This document shows positions 6,956 to 9,245 of a DNA stretch of 9,245 nucleotides, piece after piece. The position numbers were made by a program, and so were the translations under genes. The stretch's first letter is position 1, and every line of letters begins with the position of its first letter. Source of the DNA: Polyangiaceae bacterium (lineage in GTDB: Bacteria; Myxococcota; Polyangia; Polyangiales; Polyangiaceae); NCBI GenBank assembly GCA_025936205.1, contig JAICTU010000370.1, positions 1 through 9,245 of the forward strand, in the 5' to 3' direction. Below the pieces are notes generated by a model that was not told the DNA's origin, did no database searches, and saw only the letters and a list, made by a program, of their open reading frames with translations.

Positions 6956-7294
6956 ATGTTCGTCGCTGTCTACTGGTGGCGCGTCAAGCCGGGAAAGGAA
7001 GACCAATTCCGCCAGGCCTGGCGCCGCGGCACGGAGCTGATCACGGCTCGCTACGGCTCCTTCGGCTCACGCCTCCATCGCGACCGCGACGGCCGTTTCG
7101 TCGGCTACGCGCAGTGGCCCGACCATGAAACCTGGCAGCGCGCCTTCGACGCCAAGATGTTCTACGACGACGCGGAGACGCGAGCGAAGTTCGTCGACGC
7201 GATCGCCGAAACGGCGCCCGACGCCAAGCCGGTGTTCATGATGGATATCACCGACGACCTCTTGCTCGATACGGAAGCCTCGCCCGCGCGCTGA
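6956..7294 (+). CDS. ABM-like dimeric alpha/beta-barrel protein (small monooxygenase or stress family)
   Basis: The 112-aa soluble protein begins MFVAVYWWRVKPGKEDQFRQAW. This is a beta strand followed by the K/RPGKE-x-x-F-x-x-AW helix start typical of antibiotic biosynthesis monooxygenase (ABM, PF03992) ferredoxin-like folds. Then come a glycine turn with a strand (YGSFGSRLHRDRDGRFVGYAQWPDHETW) and a helix with acidic and basic residues. A C-terminal strand (PVFMMDITDDLL) follows. The central 'G.F.GYAQWPD.ETW..AF' stretch fits the family well. Members act as cofactor-less oxygenases on polyketide or quinone substrates, or as dimeric proteins of unknown role; sequence alone cannot choose. The start is set by AGGAGG. 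The gene lies 75 bp after the Cys-rich gene and converges on the NmrA-like gene, with only 6 bp between their stops. No regulation is visible. Confidence 0.72.
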   Translation: MFVAVYWWRVKPGKEDQFRQAWRRGTELITARYGSFGSRLHRDRDGRFVGYAQWPDHETWQRAFDAKMFYDDAETRAKFVDAIAETAPDAKPVFMMDITDDLLLDTEASPAR

Positions 7295-7310
7295 GCTCGC
7301 TCAAGCGAGC
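7295..7310. terminator. Compact hairpin between convergent genes, possible bidirectional terminator
   Basis: GCTCGC-TCAA-GCGAGC forms a perfect 6-bp stem with a 4-nt loop, or 7 bp with a 2-nt loop. It starts one base after the ABM stop and includes the stop codon of the minus-strand NmrA-like gene (7301-7303). There is no T tract on either strand, so termination strength is uncertain. Confidence 0.4.
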
Positions 7311-8158
7311 AGCCCGCGCAATGTGCTCTCGATCGACGTCGTACCCCGGACCTGCTCGCCGGGCTCCGGCACGAGCTTCCCTTTCGCGAGCGCCTCATAC
7401 ATCTCGCGAAATAGCCCCGCGCCGTTGCTCGAGATGCCAAACGACGTGAACGTCGGCACCACGGCGTCGAGCGGCGCCTCCACGACCTTCACCGGCTTGC
7501 CCAGAATGCGGGAGAACGCAGCTGCCACATCGTTCGGGCTCGCATCGCTTGGACCGGTGAGCTCGATCACCCGCACACCTCGTGGGCCCTCCAGCAAGGC
7601 TCGAGCCACGGTCTTTCCGATATCGGGCGTGCTCACCATCGAGATGGGCGTGCCGGCCGCGAGAAAGCTCGGCAGCACACCGTCGCTCTTCACGGCTCGC
7701 ACGACGGCGCCCCAGTTCTCGACAAAGTAGGCGGCGCGTACAAACGTCGCCGGCAGGCCGGCAGCTCGCAACTGCTGTTCTGCGTTGTACACCGAGAGGA
7801 TCGGCCCGGTTCCCGCAGCATGCTGGGCCCCGATGGAGGACAGCAAGACCACGTGCGGAACCTTCTCGGCCACCAGTGTGTCCACCTGCTGCTGAGTCAG
7901 GCGCTTGCGCTCGGCGATGAAATCCTTCGCGGCGAGATCCGGCGGCGAGATCAAGAACACCCCCTCGGCCCCACGCACCGCGCGCGCCAGTGCCGGCTGG
8001 TCGGCGAGATCGGCCACGAACACCTCCGCCCCCAGCGCCTTCAGACGCTCGGCCTTGGCCGCATCGCGCACCACGACACGCACCTTTTTCCCGGCGCCGA
8101 GCAGCGTTTCTGCCGCAGCCGAACCCGTATGCCCCGAAGCTCCAGTGATGACGTACAT
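7301..8158 (-). CDS. NmrA-like NAD(P)-binding oxidoreductase (atypical SDR)
   Basis: The 285-aa soluble protein starts MYVITGASGHTGS, a G-x-x-G-x-x-G Rossmann nucleotide-binding loop at residues 6-12 right at the N terminus. VRVVVRD (26-32), with Arg after the second strand, suggests NADP preference. FVADLADQPALARAVRGAEGVFLISPP (47-73) is the usual third and fourth strand region. The segment YNAEQQLRAAGLPATFVRAAYFVENW (124-149) matches the E..LR.SGL..T.LRP..F.EN pattern of the NmrA/QorB-type group of atypical short-chain dehydrogenases. These act as redox sensors or as quinone/NADPH oxidoreductases. The length fits the family. The start is set by AGGAGG eight bases upstream (8167-8172 on the plus strand). 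It is divergent from the LysR-type gene with 75 bp between, so it is the likely target of that regulator. The substrate is unknown. Confidence 0.88.
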   Translation of the reverse strand: MYVITGASGHTGSAAAETLLGAGKKVRVVVRDAAKAERLKALGAEVFVADLADQPALARAVRGAEGVFLISPPDLAAKDFIAERKRLTQQQVDTLVAEKVPHVVLLSSIGAQHAAGTGPILSVYNAEQQLRAAGLPATFVRAAYFVENWGAVVRAVKSDGVLPSFLAAGTPISMVSTPDIGKTVARALLEGPRGVRVIELTGPSDASPNDVAAAFSRILGKPVKVVEAPLDAVVPTFTSFGISSNGAGLFREMYEALAKGKLVPEPGEQVRGTTSIESTLRGLLA

Positions 8159-8166
8159 GACGATTT

Positions 8167-8172
8167 CCTCCT
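8167..8172 (-). promoter_or_regulatory. Ribosome binding site of the NmrA-like gene
   Basis: The minus strand reads AGGAGG with eight bases before ATG (8158-8156). A weak possible -10, CAGAAT on the minus strand (8183-8188), would give a leader of about 18 nt. No good -35 accompanies it. Confidence 0.7.
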
Positions 8173-8226
8173 AACGCAGGTCATTCTGGGCCTTCGCAGA
8201 GGATGCGGCCAATGCAATGTCGGCAC

Positions 8227-8251
8227 TATAATCATGCACATGCTGCATGAT
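8227..8251 (+). promoter_or_regulatory. TATAAT -10 box overlapped by a LysR-type dyad (T-N11-A)
   Basis: A perfect TATAAT lies at 8227-8232 in otherwise GC-rich DNA. ATCATGCA (8231-8238) and TGCATGAT (8244-8251) form a perfect 8-8 inverted repeat with a 5-nt spacer. Inside it, TGCA-N5-TGCA contains T8235-N11-A8247, symmetric about base 8241, which is the classic LysR-family recognition pattern. The dyad covers both candidate start codons and the expected transcription start near 8239-8240. Binding here would block the regulator's own promoter. No clear -35 hexamer is seen 16-18 bp upstream. Confidence 0.6.
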
Positions 8252-9151
8252 CGAGCGCTGTCCGCCATCGACCTCAACCTGCTGGTGGCGCTGCGGGCCC
8301 TCTTGAGCGAACGCCACGTGACGCGCGCAGCTCGGCGGATCGGGCTCAGCCAGTCGGCAACCAGCCACGCCCTCTCCCGCCTGCGCGACCTGATCGGCGA
8401 TCCGCTGCTCGTACGCAGCGGCCGCGAGCTCGAGCTCACCCCGCGTGCGGCGCGCATCCTGCCCGCGCTCGAACGGGGGCTCAGCGATCTACACGACGCC
8501 ATCGCCGGAGAGCCCGAGTTCGACCCACGCACCGCGCGGCGCACCTTCGCCATCGGCACCTCCGACTACCTGCAAGCACTGATCATGGGGCCTCTCCTGC
8601 GCGAGCTCGCTGCGCGCGCTCCGGGCATTGATCTCTCCGTGGTCGTCTTTCCCAATGTGCGAGAGCTGCTCGAATCAGGCGCGATCGACCTGGCGCTCAG
8701 CGTCCCCCTACCCGAGCTGCGCTCGATGCACCACGAAGCCCTGTTCCAGGAAAACTTCCTGTGTATGGTGCGCCGCGATCACCCCCAGATCAAGAAAGCC
8801 CCGAGCCTCGACAAGTACCTCGCCCAACGACACGTCATGGTTTCACCTTCGGGCACACCCGGCAGCTTCGTCGACACGCTCCTCAGCGAGCTCGGCCTCG
8901 AACGCCGCGTCGCGCTGCGCGTCACCAACTTCCTGATCGTCCCGGTCGTGGTCTGTGAAACCGACTTCATGAACACCATGCCCGCGCGCCTCGCGCGCCA
9001 GCTCGCCAAGTTGTATCCGTTGCGGCTTTTTTCGCCGCCGATCGAGCTGCCCAACTTCGAATACGGGATGTACTGGCACCCGCGGCTCGACCAGGACCCC
9101 GCCCAGCGCTGGCTGCGCGAATTCGCAGCCCGGGTCAGCAAGGCCTGCTGA
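8234..9151 (+). CDS. LysR-type transcriptional regulator, NahR/NodD-like group
   Basis: The 305-aa cytoplasmic DNA-binding protein has an N-terminal winged helix-turn-helix. IDLNLLVALRALLSERHVTRAARRIGLSQSATSHALSRLRDLIGDPLLVR spans residues 12-61, with the recognition helix around SQSATSHALSRLR (39-51). It then has the LysR linker helix and a periplasmic-binding-protein-like effector domain starting about FAIGTSDYLQALIMGPLL. The 'IDLNLL..L.ALL.ERHVTRAA..LGLSQ' form with 'IGTSDY' points to the NahR/NodD/nitroaromatic-type subgroup, whose members often sense aromatic or flavonoid-like molecules; the effector here is unknown. Length is typical. The ATG at 8234 has no ribosome binding site, and a second in-frame ATG at 8240 lies about 8 bp after the TATAAT box, so a leaderless start at 8240 (303 aa) is an alternative. 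It is divergent from the NmrA-like oxidoreductase, its likely target, and probably represses itself. A long in-frame extension upstream is antisense noise. Confidence 0.9.
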   Translation: MHMLHDRALSAIDLNLLVALRALLSERHVTRAARRIGLSQSATSHALSRLRDLIGDPLLVRSGRELELTPRAARILPALERGLSDLHDAIAGEPEFDPRTARRTFAIGTSDYLQALIMGPLLRELAARAPGIDLSVVVFPNVRELLESGAIDLALSVPLPELRSMHHEALFQENFLCMVRRDHPQIKKAPSLDKYLAQRHVMVSPSGTPGSFVDTLLSELGLERRVALRVTNFLIVPVVVCETDFMNTMPARLARQLAKLYPLRLFSPPIELPNFEYGMYWHPRLDQDPAQRWLREFAARVSKAC

Positions 9152-9245
9152 CGGCCCACCCGCTGAAAAACACACCTGGGCGCCCTGAGGGCTACGCGAG
9201 TTTTCCCGGCACGGCTCGTGCTTCGCTGACCGCTCATGTGGCAGA
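9152..9245. other. Window end without supported gene
   Basis: These 94 bases follow the LysR stop. They hold a small palindrome, GGGCGCCC, next to GCCCTGAGGGC (about 9178-9190), and an A5 run on the plus strand. I cannot assign a terminator or gene here; open frames on the minus strand are shadows of the LysR gene. Confidence 0.5.

Noticed and set aside
5804..7006. 400-codon minus-strand open frame opposite the Cys-rich gene
   Set aside because: It is Ala/Arg-rich and mirrors GGC/GCC codons of the Gly-rich gene. The plus strand has a ribosome site, signal peptide and conserved cysteine patterns.
7820..8233. 138-residue N-terminal extension of the LysR protein
   Set aside because: It lies antisense to the NmrA-like gene; LysR proteins start close to the helix-turn-helix and the normal length is about 300 residues.
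9165..9195. Terminator for a minus-strand gene entering from the right (T5 run on the minus strand)
   Set aside because: No stem ends next to the T run; nearby palindromes are short and badly placed.
1..9245. Search for tRNA, rRNA, CRISPR arrays, insertion sequences, att sites
   Set aside because: No cloverleaf, no regularly spaced repeats, no transposase or integrase motifs and no terminal inverted repeats were seen by eye.

Overview
The window is GC-rich DNA with densely packed genes. Its style points to a myxobacterium or similar deltaproteobacterial-type genome, probably Polyangiales/Sorangiineae-like. The evidence is very high GC at third codon positions, long antisense open frames, a Gly/Ser-linker Kazal-type extracellular protein, and large glycosyltransferases fused to extra domains. 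The taxonomic call is inference from style, because no rRNA or tRNA is present. Six complete genes and one 5'-truncated gene are supported. I see no insertion sequence, CRISPR array, tRNA, rRNA or phage gene.

Left part (1-5590), surface sugar biology. The 3' end of a GT-C-type polytopic membrane protein (PTPS-related/YfhO-like) runs to a TAG at 1333. After about 220 bp comes a large GT22-type (Alg9/PIG-B-like) glycosyltransferase of 926 aa in the same orientation and, by coincidence or descent, the same frame. Its C-terminal half holds three divergent copies of an approximately 135-residue beta-rich module. A SetA/SetB-like sugar efflux MFS transporter converges on it, and the two coding ends overlap by 17 bp. 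These three genes suggest membrane-linked glycan assembly and sugar export, but no substrate can be read from the sequence.

Middle (5591-7294). A 249-bp divergent intergenic region carries a three-part dyad that looks like an operator. It is followed by a secreted, probably lipid-anchored, Cys-rich protein. This protein has a VWC/pacifastin-like segment, a Gly-Ser linker, a DxDxDG calcium-loop-like segment, and two 10-Cys Kazal-containing units with almost identical cysteine spacing. A short antibiotic-biosynthesis-monooxygenase-like (ABM) protein follows with a strong ribosome binding site.

Right part (7295-9245). An NmrA-like NAD(P)-binding oxidoreductase on the minus strand converges on the ABM gene; a compact hairpin lies between them. 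It diverges from a LysR-type regulator of the NahR/NodD-like group. The 75-bp shared promoter region holds a perfect TATAAT and a perfect 8-8 inverted repeat with T-N11-A symmetry that overlaps the regulator's start codon. This is the typical arrangement of an autoregulating LysR protein controlling its divergent neighbour. The last 94 bp hold no supported gene.

No wholly new defence or mobile system is evident. The most unusual items are the triple-module GT22 fusion, the leaderless-start/operator arrangement of the LysR gene, the symmetric dyad upstream of the MFS gene, and the single amber codon that appears to remove the last helix of the first gene.
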